64,000 nucleotides of DNA, taken from Ascidiaceihabitans donghaensis. Its GTDB lineage: Bacteria > Pseudomonadota > Alphaproteobacteria > Rhodobacterales > Rhodobacteraceae. Below the pieces are notes generated by a model, which was given only the letters and a program-made list of their open reading frames with translations, was not told the origin of the DNA and did not search any database. The stretch covers positions 2,946,729-3,010,728 of the forward strand of contig NZ_OMOR01000001.1 in the NCBI RefSeq assembly GCF_900302465.1, in the 5' to 3' direction. This document shows positions 1-8,125 of the stretch, in pieces; within the stretch, counting starts at the first letter, position 1; every line of letters begins with the position of its first letter. The translations under genes and the position numbers were made by a program.

Positions 1-419
1 TCAGCGCCCGCCCAGTCCTGCCAAACGGCCGCAAACATCAAGGGCGCCTCATCACGGCGGGTGATGTACCAAGGATCGCGCGCACCGTCCGCTCCTTTTG
101 TCCACTCATAGAACCCCGTCGCCACAATGATGCCCCGCCTTTCGCGACAGGCCGTGCGAAAGGCGGGTTTGTCCGCGATTGTTTCCCCGCGTGCGTTGAT
201 CAATAGCGGGCCCTCGTTTGGGTTTTTGTACCAGTTTGGAATAAGCCCCCACCGCATGGCTTCCAATCGACGCTGTTCCATCTGGGACGTAATCACATGG
301 ACCAGCGTTGTCGGGCACACATTGAAGTTGGGCACATCCGGCAGATCGTTAGACGGCGCCGCCGCAAACAATTGTGCCATCGCATCATTTGGTAAGGTTA
401 TGGCAAAGCGTCCACACAT
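1..419 (-). CDS. SOS response-associated peptidase (SRAP/YedK family), 3' part cut by window edge
   Basis: The reading frame starts at an ATG at 419 and runs off the left edge without a stop. It begins Met-Cys-Gly-Arg, which puts the catalytic Cys2 of SRAP proteins at the N-terminus once Met is removed. Further family marks are an N-A-R-G-E-T segment containing the conserved Asn, and G-F-Y-E-W containing the catalytic Glu. SRAP proteins (YedK, HMCES) form a covalent thiazolidine link to abasic sites in single-stranded DNA and so protect them. The C-terminal part with the conserved His lies outside the window. A palindromic repeat sits about 50 bases upstream. The family assignment is firm; I see no clear LexA box in front of the gene. 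Confidence 0.9.
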   Translation of the reverse strand, partial: MCGRFAITLPNDAMAQLFAAAPSNDLPDVPNFNVCPTTLVHVITSQMEQRRLEAMRWGLIPNWYKNPNEGPLLINARGETIADKPAFRTACRERRGIIVATGFYEWTKGADGARDPWYITRRDEAPLMFAAVWQDWAGA

Positions 420-470
420 GGGATGTTTCTACTGCGAAAGCGGTGCAACCTCAACGCAACAGCGCCATGT

Positions 471-492
471 GGTGTGCCAAGGCACACCTTAC
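471..492. repeat. dispersed palindrome, family 1 (copy a)
   Basis: GGTGTGCC-AA-GGCACACC is a perfect 8-bp inverted repeat followed by TTAC. The TTA includes the stop codon of the GNAT gene at 489. The same GTAAGGTGxxCC core palindrome recurs at about 1105-1126, 11281-11302 and 24718-24739, always between genes. Confidence 0.8.
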
Positions 493-1016
493 GGCTGCGA
501 CGGACGGGACATCTCAAATACGTATTCTGTTAGGCCAACTATTTCCACGTCAGGCCCCAAAGTACCGACGCGCGGCCATCCCAAATGCTGTAACAGCGCT
601 TGGGCGCGCCGGTTACGGGCATCGGTAATTGCCACGACTTTGGCGACATCCGTTTGTGCAAAAATCCAGTTGACGACTAATTGAACTGCGGCAAACCCAA
701 GTCCACGCCCCTGACGTGTCCGCGATAGGGTGATGCCCAATTCGGCTTCAGTGCCTTGCGCGTTCACATGCAATCCGCAATCGCCAATCAGCTGATCATC
801 ATGTGTCTGAGCGATGCCAATCTGGCACCACCCCCCGGGCTTAGGCAGGGGGCCAGTTTGCATATCCGTTAGAAACCTCAAACATTGTGCGTCGGTCATA
901 TCCGTCCAACCTTGAAACTCTGCTACAACCGGGTCTTGCCGATAAGCTTGGAACGCAGCCAAGTCCCGCGGGGTAAGACGGCGCAACCTGACCTGATGGT
1001 CTTGGCAAATTGTCAT
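489..1016 (-). CDS. GNAT family N-acetyltransferase (RimJ/RimL-like)
   Basis: This 175-residue protein has the N-terminal R-L-R-R-L-T-P-R-D start typical of RimJ/RimL-type acetyltransferases. Its acetyl-CoA binding loop reads R-Q-G-R-G-L-G-F-A (Q/R-x-x-G-x-G/A), followed by a helix. A longer frame reaches back to 1124, but it would run through a palindromic repeat. I chose the ATG at 1016 because AAGGG lies 9 bases in front of it and the protein then begins right at the domain. The acceptor substrate cannot be told from sequence. It lies in the same direction as the 5'-nucleotidase upstream and SRAP downstream, separated from each by a palindrome, so a shared operon is doubtful. Confidence 0.85.
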   Translation of the reverse strand: MTICQDHQVRLRRLTPRDLAAFQAYRQDPVVAEFQGWTDMTDAQCLRFLTDMQTGPLPKPGGWCQIGIAQTHDDQLIGDCGLHVNAQGTEAELGITLSRTRQGRGLGFAAVQLVVNWIFAQTDVAKVVAITDARNRRAQALLQHLGWPRVGTLGPDVEIVGLTEYVFEMSRPSQP

Positions 1017-1104
1017 CGCGTGTGCCCTTTCCAAAGGTGCAGCTTGGGTCGCCAAAGCAAAATGCCCCACATCTACTTGAGGCGGGGCATCTATTGTTGG
1101 CGCG

Positions 1105-1126
1105 TAAGGTGCACCTTGGTGCACCT
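1105..1126. repeat. dispersed palindrome, family 1 (copy b)
   Basis: AGGTGCACC-TT-GGTGCACCT is a perfect 9-bp inverted repeat preceded by GTA. It lies 9 bases beyond the stop codon of the 5'-nucleotidase gene, where it could form a transcript-end hairpin. It has no T-run. Confidence 0.8.
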
Positions 1127-1134
1127 CCGATTGG

Positions 1135-2694
1135 TTACTTCACGGTGATGCGACCGTCCGTGTAAGGTGTGAAGGGTCCCTTGGCTGCCAAAAACTCGGC
1201 TGTAACATCCGCCAGATCAGGGCCGAAATCATATGCGTTTTCAGCCGTTTTGAACATGGCATAGCCATCCCCACCGTTGCGCACATAGTTGTTGGACACC
1301 ACGCCGTACAGCTTGTCCATGTCGATGGGAGCACCAGCAACCATGACGTCGCTGATACGTGCGCCAACTTCGGCTGCAGGATCAACGGCAAAAGAAATGC
1401 CAGCCACCTGAGGGAAACGCCCTTTGCCTTCGTCCATCTGGCTGACGCCGCTTTCCAGCGCTTCAACCATTACTGCGCCCGTCACTTGAAAGGTCGACAG
1501 CGTGTTCTGGAACGGCAGCACGGTCAGGACTTCGCCCATGGTGATCGGACCCGCATCGATGCTGGCGCGAATACCACCACCGTTCTGGATTGCAATTTCA
1601 ATGCCTTGATCTTTGACGCGGTCCAACATCGCATCAGCAATAAGCGACCCCATCGAACATTCCATGGCACGGCATACTGCGCGATCACCGCCAATTTCTG
1701 TGGCAGCTTCCGCCACAACCTTGTTGCGAATTTCGTCCAAGGGTGCCGCTGCTTCCGCGATACGTGCCACGGTGGCCGCGTCTTCAGCAACCGAGCCGTC
1801 CATGATCAAAGGCTCTCCGGCGGCTTCAACAATATCGCCGGCATCATTGAAGGTGACATTCAGTTCGCCCAAAAACTTACCGTATGCATAGGCCTGAACG
1901 ATAGCGGTGTTGCCGACCATCGTCGGGTATGGCCCCTGCGCGCGCTCATTCGTGTTGGACAGCAGCGTGTTGGAATGCCCGCCCACGATCACATCGATGC
2001 CCTGCACCGCAGCGGCCACCTTTTGGTCAACACTGTAGCCTGAGTGGCTCAGCACGATGATTTTGTTCACGCCAGCCTCTTGCAGTTTTGCAACTTCAGC
2101 GGCCACGGCCTTTTCCGGGTTGGAAAACGTGATGTTCGGCCCCGGGCTTGCAAGCTCATCGGTGTCTTCTGGCGTCAGACCGATCAAACCGATCTTTTGG
2201 CCGCCGCGCTCAATGATCGTTGATTTGGCCAGCTTATCCGCCAGCAACGGTTCTGCCGACACGTCGGCGTTGGACATCAGAACGGGAAAGTTCACTGCTG
2301 ACATAAAGCCCGCCAAAACTTCAGGACCGTCATCGAATTCATGGTTTCCCACGGTCATCGCATCATAGCCCAGCTTGTTCATCATTTCGGCGGTCAAAGC
2401 GCCTTTGTAATAGGTGTAGAACAGTGTGCCCTGAAACTGGTCGCCCCCATCCACAAGGATCGAGTTGTTGGACCGTGCCCGCGCATCCGCGATGGCTGTG
2501 ACAAGCCGCGCCGAACCGCCAAAGCACTTCCCTTCGGCATTGTCCTCGGATCCGCAACCGGAATCGTATTTGCTGATTGGCTCGAAGCGTGCATGAAAAT
2601 CATTGGTGTGCAAAATGGTCAAAGTATAATCCGCAGCCGCTGTACCTGCCATCAAAGCCAATGCAGCAACCGATTGTGTCAAACGCATAAACAT
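1135..2694 (-). CDS. secreted bifunctional metallophosphatase / 5'-nucleotidase (UshA-like)
   Basis: The protein is 519 residues from the chosen ATG at 2694; an alternative ATG at 2718 also has a good AAGGA site. It begins with a signal peptide ending A-G-T-A-A-A. The metallophosphatase domain shows T-N-D-F-H, G-G-D-Q-F-Q-G, G-N-H-E-F-D, a later S-H-S-G and G-G-H-S-N, which are the dimetal ligands. The C-terminal 5'-nucleotidase domain carries the Q-N-G-G-G-I-R substrate-binding motif. Such enzymes sit in the periplasm and take phosphate from nucleotides or other organic phosphate esters for scavenging. Length and both domains are complete. The exact substrate (nucleotides versus other esters) is not settled by the sequence. 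Confidence 0.9.
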   Translation of the reverse strand: MFMRLTQSVAALALMAGTAAADYTLTILHTNDFHARFEPISKYDSGCGSEDNAEGKCFGGSARLVTAIADARARSNNSILVDGGDQFQGTLFYTYYKGALTAEMMNKLGYDAMTVGNHEFDDGPEVLAGFMSAVNFPVLMSNADVSAEPLLADKLAKSTIIERGGQKIGLIGLTPEDTDELASPGPNITFSNPEKAVAAEVAKLQEAGVNKIIVLSHSGYSVDQKVAAAVQGIDVIVGGHSNTLLSNTNERAQGPYPTMVGNTAIVQAYAYGKFLGELNVTFNDAGDIVEAAGEPLIMDGSVAEDAATVARIAEAAAPLDEIRNKVVAEAATEIGGDRAVCRAMECSMGSLIADAMLDRVKDQGIEIAIQNGGGIRASIDAGPITMGEVLTVLPFQNTLSTFQVTGAVMVEALESGVSQMDEGKGRFPQVAGISFAVDPAAEVGARISDVMVAGAPIDMDKLYGVVSNNYVRNGGDGYAMFKTAENAYDFGPDLADVTAEFLAAKGPFTPYTDGRITVK

Positions 2695-2830
2695 CGCGTG
2701 CGCCCCCTGTTGGTTCATGTATGTCCTTACATTGACCCCCGCCCCGCACAGAGTCAAAGACGGTTTTGTTAACCTTGGGTCAGCATCCGACTGCTTGACC
2801 CCAAGCGCACAGAAAGGCATCACGGGACCT

Positions 2831-3169
2831 ATGCTGATTTTGAAAATTTTCCGGGCCGACGAATGGGCCGACTTGCGCGCTAACGGCGAAACCCAAGGTG
2901 CGCCCATCGATGTAGCGGATGGCTACGTTCACTTTTCAACCGCAGAACAAGCCGCCGAAACCGCCGCCAAACACTTTGCAGGTGCTGAGGATCTTTTCCT
3001 TTTGGGGGTCGAAACCGAGACACTGGGCGATGATCTAAAATGGGAAGTGTCGCGCGGCGACGCGCTTTTCCCCCATCTTTACCGTAGCTTGAAGCTGTCT
3101 GATGTGGCTTGGGCGCAGCCTTTGCCATTGGTGAACGGTGTGCACCAATTTCCAGCAGGGGTTGTCTAA
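2831..3169 (+). CDS. DUF952 family protein
   Basis: This is a 112-residue protein matching DUF952: an N-terminal I-F-x-x-x-E-W segment, the G-Y-V-H-F-S motif and a C-terminal F-P-H-L-Y-R block. The frame can be extended upstream to 2717, but that part overlaps the promoter of the divergent nucleotidase, so I start at 2831. The family's function is unknown; a distant resemblance to NAD-handling toxin folds has been proposed for it. It is the first gene of a tight group: one base separates it from the DUF1330 gene, which overlaps pyrD. Co-transcription with pyrD is likely; a role in pyrimidine synthesis is not implied. Confidence 0.85.
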   Translation: MLILKIFRADEWADLRANGETQGAPIDVADGYVHFSTAEQAAETAAKHFAGAEDLFLLGVETETLGDDLKWEVSRGDALFPHLYRSLKLSDVAWAQPLPLVNGVHQFPAGVV

Positions 3170-3170
3170 A

Positions 3171-3602
3171 ATGCCTCATCACATCGACCCCAACCGCGCA
3201 CAATTCGACGCATTCAAAGACCTGCCACGCGACCAACCTATAGAAATGTTGAACTTGGTACAGTTCAAGATCCACGCCGAATACCCCGCAGACCATCCTA
3301 TGCATGGGCAAAACCTAAGCGGCGCGGACGCGTACAAAAACTACGGTTCAGAAACAGGGCCAATTCTACAGAAAGTTGGCGGCACAATTCTGTGGCGTGG
3401 TCGCTGTGAAAGCGTTCTGATTGGTCCCGATGATGAAACGTGGGACGCATGTTTTATTGCACGCTACCCGAATTCCGGCGCTTTTCTGGCAATGGTCACG
3501 GATCCGGACTACCAAAAAGCCGTTGTGCACCGCCAAGCAGCCGTTCTGACGTCGCGCCTGATCCGGCACGGAACGACCACAGAAGGTGACACCTTCGGAT
3601 GA
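3171..3602 (+). CDS. DUF1330 family protein
   Basis: This 143-residue protein has the DUF1330 pattern, with an N-L-V-Q-F strand near residue 24 and, near the C-terminus, [10 protein letters not shown] and M-V-T-D-P-D-Y followed by a conserved H-R-x-A-A. The family has a ferredoxin-like dimeric alpha/beta barrel fold and no established reaction. The start follows the previous stop by one base, and the TGA stop overlaps the pyrD start as ATGA, so translation is probably coupled. No catalytic function is assigned. Confidence 0.85.
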   Translation: MPHHIDPNRAQFDAFKDLPRDQPIEMLNLVQFKIHAEYPADHPMHGQNLSGADAYKNYGSETGPILQKVGGTILWRGRCESVLIGPDDETWDACFIARYPNSGAFLAMVTDPDYQKAVVHRQAAVLTSRLIRHGTTTEGDTFG

Positions 3603-4642
3603 AGCGGTTTGCAGAACAACTTGGCCTGAAAGCGCTGCGCAAAATTGACCCCGAAACGGCCCACGGCTTGGCGATCAAAGCGTTGAAAGCGGGGCTTGCC
3701 CCGACGCCGGGTCCGGTGACCTCGGATCGGCTAAAAACGTCAATCGCCGGATTAAACATGCCCAACCCGATTGGGTTGGCCGCAGGGTTCGACAAAAACG
3801 CCGAAACAGTTGCACCATTGTCCCAGGCGGGGTTCGGGTTCATCGAAGTCGGGGCAGCAACACCCATTGCCCAACCCGGCAACCCCAAACCGCGCCTGTT
3901 TCGCCTGACAGAAGACAAAGCGGCCATCAACCGTTTCGGGTTCAACAACGAAGGGGCAGAAGCCATCGCCGCACGGCTGGCAGTGCGACCAAAAGGCATT
4001 CCGGTGGGCATCAACCTTGGTGCCAACAAAACCAGCGCGAACAAAGCCGTCGACTTTGCCGAAGTGCTAAAGCTTTGTGGCCCGCATGTGGACTTTGCAA
4101 CTGTCAATGTATCATCGCCAAACACGGAAAAGCTGCGTGACCTACAAGGCCCCATGGCGCTGGCGATGCTGCTGGACGGGGTCATGCAAGTGCGCGGCAC
4201 CTGTCCGGTATTCTTGAAAATCGCACCGGACCTGACAGACCAGGATCTGGCAGACATTGCCAAAGTGGCTCAAGACGCACGTGTCTCCGCAATCATCACC
4301 ACAAACACAACGCTGGACCGTGACGGTCTGCAAAGCCCGCATGCGGCACAAGCGGGCGGGCTGTCTGGCAAACCCCTGTTTGAAAAATCGACGCAGGTGC
4401 TGGCAAAGCTAAGCCGTTTGACGGACATCCCGCTGATCGGCGTGGGGGGGATCAGCACGGCAGAAGACGCGTACACAAAAATCAAAGCGGGCGCATCGGC
4501 TGTGCAACTGTACACCGCGCTTGTTTACGGGGGCTTATCGCTTGCCGCAAACATCGCAGGCGATTTAGACCTGCTCCTAAAGAAGGACGGCTTTGAAAAC
4601 GTGGCAGAGGCAACGGGAACCGACACCCGAAGATGGCTTTAA
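3599..4642 (+). CDS. pyrD: dihydroorotate dehydrogenase (quinone), class 2
   Basis: The 347-residue enzyme oxidises dihydroorotate to orotate at the inner membrane with quinone as acceptor, the fourth step of UMP synthesis. The FMN-binding entry G-L-A-A-G-F-D-K-N is near residue 60, the N-V-S-S-P-N-T motif carries the catalytic Ser of class 2 enzymes, T-N-T-T follows, and the phosphate-binding G-V-G-G-I and G-A-S-A-V-Q-L-Y-T motifs lie near the end. The N-terminal helical extension that docks to the membrane is present. The gene starts inside the stop of the DUF1330 gene (ATGA). A GC-rich hairpin repeat follows the stop and may end transcription. Confidence 0.96.
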   Translation: MKRFAEQLGLKALRKIDPETAHGLAIKALKAGLAPTPGPVTSDRLKTSIAGLNMPNPIGLAAGFDKNAETVAPLSQAGFGFIEVGAATPIAQPGNPKPRLFRLTEDKAAINRFGFNNEGAEAIAARLAVRPKGIPVGINLGANKTSANKAVDFAEVLKLCGPHVDFATVNVSSPNTEKLRDLQGPMALAMLLDGVMQVRGTCPVFLKIAPDLTDQDLADIAKVAQDARVSAIITTNTTLDRDGLQSPHAAQAGGLSGKPLFEKSTQVLAKLSRLTDIPLIGVGGISTAEDAYTKIKAGASAVQLYTALVYGGLSLAANIAGDLDLLLKKDGFENVAEATGTDTRRWL

Positions 4643-4650
4643 GCTTTTCG

Positions 4651-4695
4651 CTTCCTTTCGCTGAAAATACTTCGGGGTCCGGGGCAGCGCCCCGG
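4651..4695. repeat. dispersed GC-hairpin repeat, family 2 (copy A)
   Basis: An AT-rich arm (TTTCGCTGAAAATAC) leads into CGGGGT and then a perfect hairpin, CCGGGGC-AGC-GCCCCGG (4679-4695). It lies between the convergent ends of pyrD and the MATE gene, where it can act as a terminator for either strand. Related copies are at 12734, 12915, 24671 and 59209. I recognise the layout from other Rhodobacteraceae genomes. Confidence 0.8.
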
Positions 4696-4696
4696 C

Positions 4697-6037
4697 CTAC
4701 TGCACAGAACGCTCCAACGCCGGATACCGTGATCCCAGCGTGACGCCACGCGCCACAAAGCTCAAAAGCATGGCAGCCCAAAGCCCATGGTTGCCCCAAA
4801 CAGGCATCGCCAGTTCGACAAACCCGAAATAGATCACAAAGCTGATAAACATCATGTTGCGCATATCAGCGCCGCGTGTGGCGCCTATGAAAATGCCATC
4901 CAGCATCCAAGCGGCACAGCCCACCAAGGGGGCCGCAATCATCCATGGCAGATATTGTCTTGCCTCGATTTGCACAGACACATCTTTTGCCATCACCTCA
5001 ATCAACCATGGCCCAATCACAGCAAAAGCCGCAGACATGGCAACGCATGTGACCAATCCCCAGCTTGCTGTCAAAACCGCAGACCGACGGACACGTGCAA
5101 CATCGCGGCGCCCGATGGCCCGCGCGATCAAGGTTTCGGCTGCAAAGGCAAAACCGTCCATCGCATAGGCCGTGATGTACATAAACTGTATCAACACTTC
5201 GTTGGCGGCCAGTGTCACATCGCCGAAGGCCGCGCCGTAAAATACGAAGGACGTGAAAATTGCCATCAACATGGCAGAACGCAAGAAAATATCGATGTTC
5301 ACGGATGCCATATGGACAAGACGCGCATGATCGAACACGCGCGGCCAGTCTTTCCAAGCGGGATTAGCAAAAGCAGACCGACACAGCCACAGCCCGACAC
5401 ACGCCCCTAAAATCTCCGCAATGACCGTCGCAAATGCCACCCCTTCGACGCCCCATCCAAGACCAAGCACAAACCATAGATCAAGTCCGATGTTGACACC
5501 ATTCATCACGAACTGGACTACAAACACACCTGCGGTGCGCTCCATCGCCACCAGCCAGCCTGTCAGAGCAAAAACCGCAATCGCAAAAGGCGCGGACCAA
5601 ATGCGGATCGCCAAATAGTCCCGCGCAAGGCTTTCAACTTCAGCCGTTGCTGGTGAAATCCAGAACGCCCCGTAAAACAGCAGGCCCTGCAAGGCGATCA
5701 GCGTCACACCCGCACCCGCGGCGATCATCAGGGCGCGGGTCAGCAAAGCGGACACCTCCGCACTGTCCCCTGCCCCTTCGGCTTGGCCAACAAGGCCCAC
5801 CGTCCCCATGCGCAAGAACCCGAAGAACCAATACAGCGTGGTCAGAATAATTGCGCCCATTGCCACAGCACCAATAGGGGCTGCTTGTCCCATTTGCCCG
5901 ACAACGCCCACATCCACCGCCCCCAAAATGGGCACTGTGGCATTGGACAACACAATGGGCAGCGCAATCTTAAGAACACGCTTATGGGTCAGTGGCTGCG
6001 GCGCGGCAGTCAGGTCATGTTCAATCGGTTTTAACAC
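4697..6037 (-). CDS. MATE family efflux transporter (DinF-like)
   Basis: A 446-residue, very hydrophobic protein with about twelve predicted membrane segments in two homologous halves. The first begins R-V-L-K-I-A-L-P-I-V-L-S-N followed by G-A-V-D, a pattern typical of the DinF branch of MATE. MATE proteins exchange organic cations or drugs for Na+ or H+ across the inner membrane. The start at 6037 overlaps the end of the thioesterase gene by 17 bases, so it is the last gene of a three-gene operon with two PaaI-type thioesterases. The exported compound is unknown. The link with thioesterases may mean only shared expression. Confidence 0.9.
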   Translation of the reverse strand: MLKPIEHDLTAAPQPLTHKRVLKIALPIVLSNATVPILGAVDVGVVGQMGQAAPIGAVAMGAIILTTLYWFFGFLRMGTVGLVGQAEGAGDSAEVSALLTRALMIAAGAGVTLIALQGLLFYGAFWISPATAEVESLARDYLAIRIWSAPFAIAVFALTGWLVAMERTAGVFVVQFVMNGVNIGLDLWFVLGLGWGVEGVAFATVIAEILGACVGLWLCRSAFANPAWKDWPRVFDHARLVHMASVNIDIFLRSAMLMAIFTSFVFYGAAFGDVTLAANEVLIQFMYITAYAMDGFAFAAETLIARAIGRRDVARVRRSAVLTASWGLVTCVAMSAAFAVIGPWLIEVMAKDVSVQIEARQYLPWMIAAPLVGCAAWMLDGIFIGATRGADMRNMMFISFVIYFGFVELAMPVWGNHGLWAAMLLSFVARGVTLGSRYPALERSVQ

Positions 6038-6530
6038 GTAACTTTGGCATCAGAAAATGCCCCGTCGCTTGGGCAAACAACTTACTTCGATTGTCTTGCC
6101 ACCCTTCCACATGCACCGATGAATAGCGCCGTCCGGCGCGCGTGATCCGCGCACGCGCATAGGCGTCGCGCGGCAGTCCCGATCGCAAGTAATCCACTGT
6201 AAAATCGATTGTTTTAGGGAATTTCGGCAGCGGCGTTGTGCTGTCCAGTTCCAACTCACCCGCTTCCAGGTCATCCCAGATTGACGCCCATGTCAGCGCG
6301 ACAACAGATGTTATTTCCAAAAACGCCGCAGTGACGCCACCATGGATCGCAGGCAACAGCGGGTTGCCGATCAGCTTTTCCTGAAACGGCAGAATACCGG
6401 TCAATTCATCGCCTCTGCGTTCAAATTCGACGCCCAGATATTGCACATACGGGCTGCGTTCTATCAACGCTTTCAGTGCGGCATCGCGGCGCTGTTTGAC
6501 CACTTGGACGGGTTCCGGTTTCTTACGCAT
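6021..6530 (-). CDS. PaaI-type hot-dog thioesterase (second of pair)
   Basis: A 169-residue single hot-dog domain protein. The region around I-H-G-G-V-T-A-A-F-L-E is the PaaI/YbaW-type active-site helix; the usual acidic residue after H-G-G is present as the Glu some seven residues on. The C-terminal strand contains R-A-G-R-R-Y-S-S-V-H-V, the typical final beta sheet of the fold. Such enzymes hydrolyse acyl- or aryl-CoA thioesters. It follows the first thioesterase by two bases and overlaps the MATE gene, so the three are one operon on the minus strand. Substrate unknown; the two thioesterases are distant paralogues. Confidence 0.87.
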   Translation of the reverse strand: MRKKPEPVQVVKQRRDAALKALIERSPYVQYLGVEFERRGDELTGILPFQEKLIGNPLLPAIHGGVTAAFLEITSVVALTWASIWDDLEAGELELDSTTPLPKFPKTIDFTVDYLRSGLPRDAYARARITRAGRRYSSVHVEGWQDNRSKLFAQATGHFLMPKLRVKTD

Positions 6531-6532
6531 GT

Positions 6533-6955
6533 CTATTTCGCCCCCTGCACGGTGAAAGTGCCTGTCGCCATCGCCACCGGATTTTCCGTGTCCTCGTCTA
6601 CCGCCGTTGCACGCACAAAGGCGACACTTCGGGTCACATGATAACAGGTGGCCGTGGTGCTGACGGTTTGCCCGGGTGTTGCGGCCCGCATGTAGTCGAT
6701 CCGCAAATCAATGGTGGCCGTACCGCCGGGGTTGGACGGGTGGCTCATCACAGCCGCCCCGCAACAGCTGTCCATCAGGGCCGAAATCGCACCGCCATGC
6801 ATGACGCCTGTGTCCGGGTCTCCGATCAGCCGTTCATCGTAAGGCATGCGGATCGTTGCGACACCTCCGTCCAATTGCGTCAGTTCCATTCCCAAATCAC
6901 GGGCATGGGGGATGGCGGTCATGAATTGCCGCGCCATATTCACTTTATCGGACAT
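6533..6955 (-). CDS. PaaI-type hot-dog thioesterase (first of pair)
   Basis: A 140-residue hot-dog protein with V-M-H-G-G-A-I-S-A-L-M-D, where His-Gly-Gly and the downstream Asp form the catalytic site of PaaI-type thioesterases. The length is normal for the family. It heads the minus-strand operon and is read away from the MerR gene at 7065. An inverted repeat TTGAAC-N6-GTTCAA lies between the two. Members remove CoA from dead-end or toxic acyl/aryl-CoA intermediates; which CoA ester is used here is not visible. Confidence 0.88.
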   Translation of the reverse strand: MSDKVNMARQFMTAIPHARDLGMELTQLDGGVATIRMPYDERLIGDPDTGVMHGGAISALMDSCCGAAVMSHPSNPGGTATIDLRIDYMRAATPGQTVSTTATCYHVTRSVAFVRATAVDEDTENPVAMATGTFTVQGAK

Positions 6956-6980
6956 TTAGGTCTCCTGCCGTTGCGTGCAA

Positions 6981-6998
6981 TTGAACAGTCCAGTTCAA
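6981..6998. promoter_or_regulatory. inverted repeat, possible operator between thioesterase operon and MerR
   Basis: TTGAAC-AGTCCA-GTTCAA is a perfect 6+6 inverted repeat, 25 bases before the first thioesterase start and 66 bases before the MerR start. Its place in a divergent promoter region next to a regulator suggests an operator. No factor is proven. Confidence 0.5.
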
Positions 6999-7064
6999 AA
7001 AGGGCAAGTGCCCCTGTTGCGCTTGACGAATTGCAAGCCTACCTTGCCCACAGGGAGAGCGCGC

Positions 7065-7442
7065 ATGACCGAAGACCGTCTGTCGTTTAAAGAGATGTGC
7101 GCCGCGTTCGAGGTAACCCCGAGAACGCTGCGCTATTACGAGTATATTGAACTGCTGCAACCCGACCGCGAAGGTCGGTCTCGTTTTTACGGAGCCCGTG
7201 AGCGTGCCCGCATGAAACTGATCATGCGGGGCCGCAAATTCGGCTTTCAGCTGGAAGAAATACGCCAATGGTTGCTGATCTATGAAGACGAAGGCACCGA
7301 AGCGCAAATGCAGGCGTGGGTGGACATGGCCGACCGCCAACTAAAAGAACTGGCAGAACAACGCGAGCAGCTCAACGAGGCTTTCGCTGAGCTGACCGAT
7401 TTGCGTCAGAAGGTTGCCAAAGGGTTGAAAGCGAACGCATAA
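7065..7442 (+). CDS. MerR family transcriptional regulator
   Basis: A 125-residue regulator whose N-terminal winged helix reads F-E-V-T-P-R-T-L-R-Y-Y-E, the MerR DNA-binding signature, followed by a basic region and a C-terminal coiled coil. There is no cysteine-rich metal site, so it is not a metal sensor of the classical kind. Start chosen at 7065 because of AGGGAGAG 7 bases before; the frame is open further upstream into the operator region. It is a paralogue of the MerR at 9026 (same R-x-R-x-K-L-I-x-R-G-x-x-F-G-F core). It likely controls the divergent thioesterase-MATE operon. Its stop is one base from the convergent oxidoreductase stop. Confidence 0.9.
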   Translation: MTEDRLSFKEMCAAFEVTPRTLRYYEYIELLQPDREGRSRFYGARERARMKLIMRGRKFGFQLEEIRQWLLIYEDEGTEAQMQAWVDMADRQLKELAEQREQLNEAFAELTDLRQKVAKGLKANA

Positions 7443-7443
7443 A

Positions 7444-8052
7444 TCAGCGGGCGGCTTTCATTCCCAACTGCTCTGCCTGCTTGAGCCAGTTTTCGATTTT
7501 CGCCGGCTTGGCCAGTTTCACGGACCCAAGCTGCAGGATTTTTCTGGCTTTGATTCCAACAAAATCAAACACTTGATTGCGCAACACCCGTCGCCCCGGC
7601 TTGCGATATAACAGCGTGTCCAAAAGCGGGGGGGTGTCGCTGGTGATGATGGCGTCGCCGGACCTGCCCTTTAGCAATTTATTCCACCCCATACCGCGCC
7701 CTGTGTATTGGTATGCGAACCCCGACGACAAACCGCGGTCCAGCACCGCTTTGGCGCGGGCAGGCATCGACGCCCACCAGTAGGGGTGCACAATCAGAAT
7801 GTGATCTGCCCAAGCCACGTTTTGCTGCCACGCAACCAGATCAGGCTCCAAGCCTTCGGTGCCTTTCAGCGATGGTCCGTCCGTATCAAAATCCATTTCG
7901 GACAGCGCCATGTGCCGCACGTTGGCGCCTTTGGCCTTTGCCCCGCTGGCGTAACGATCCGCAAGGCTCGCGCACAGTGAATCTGCGTTCGGGTGCGCGA
8001 CCCAAATGAAGATATTGCGCCCCTGGGCATTGGCAGTTTTTGCAGATGACAT
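7444..8052 (-). CDS. NAD(P)H-dependent flavin oxidoreductase (flavodoxin-like fold)
   Basis: A 202-residue protein of the NAD(P)H quinone oxidoreductase / KefF-YwrO group. The N-terminal strand I-F-I-W-V-A-H-P-N-x-x-S binds the FMN/FAD phosphate, and V-H-P-Y-W-W-A-S-M-P-A with the following K-A-V-L-D-R-G is the flavin loop typical of these enzymes. They reduce quinones or related electrophiles by two electrons. The gene is divergent from a TetR gene, and three copies of a 15-base operator lie between them, which suggests inducible expression by a toxic small molecule. The true inducer and substrate are unknown. Confidence 0.9.
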   Translation of the reverse strand: MSSAKTANAQGRNIFIWVAHPNADSLCASLADRYASGAKAKGANVRHMALSEMDFDTDGPSLKGTEGLEPDLVAWQQNVAWADHILIVHPYWWASMPARAKAVLDRGLSSGFAYQYTGRGMGWNKLLKGRSGDAIITSDTPPLLDTLLYRKPGRRVLRNQVFDFVGIKARKILQLGSVKLAKPAKIENWLKQAEQLGMKAAR

Positions 8053-8068
8053 GTCATTTCTCCTTTAC

Positions 8069-8125
8069 TTGACACGGTGTCAATTTACACGATGTCAAGT
8101 AGGAGATAACTTTACATCATGTCAA
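8069..8125. promoter_or_regulatory. triple TetR operator between oxidoreductase and tetR genes
   Basis: Three related 15-base sites are present: TTGACACGGTGTCAA at 8069 (a perfect palindrome with one central base), TTTACACGATGTCAA at 8084, directly adjoining, and TTTACATCATGTCAA at 8111. The third covers the ATG start codon of the tetR gene (8119). The layout fits repression of both divergent genes with autoregulation. Confidence 0.75.

Noticed and set aside
4697-6037. SOS control of the DinF-like MATE gene
   Set aside because: No GAAC-N7-GAAC is found upstream of the gene or of its operon.
6981-6998. LexA box at TTGAACAGTCCAGTTCAA
   Set aside because: The GAAC and GTTC are inverted, not the direct repeat that alphaproteobacterial LexA uses.
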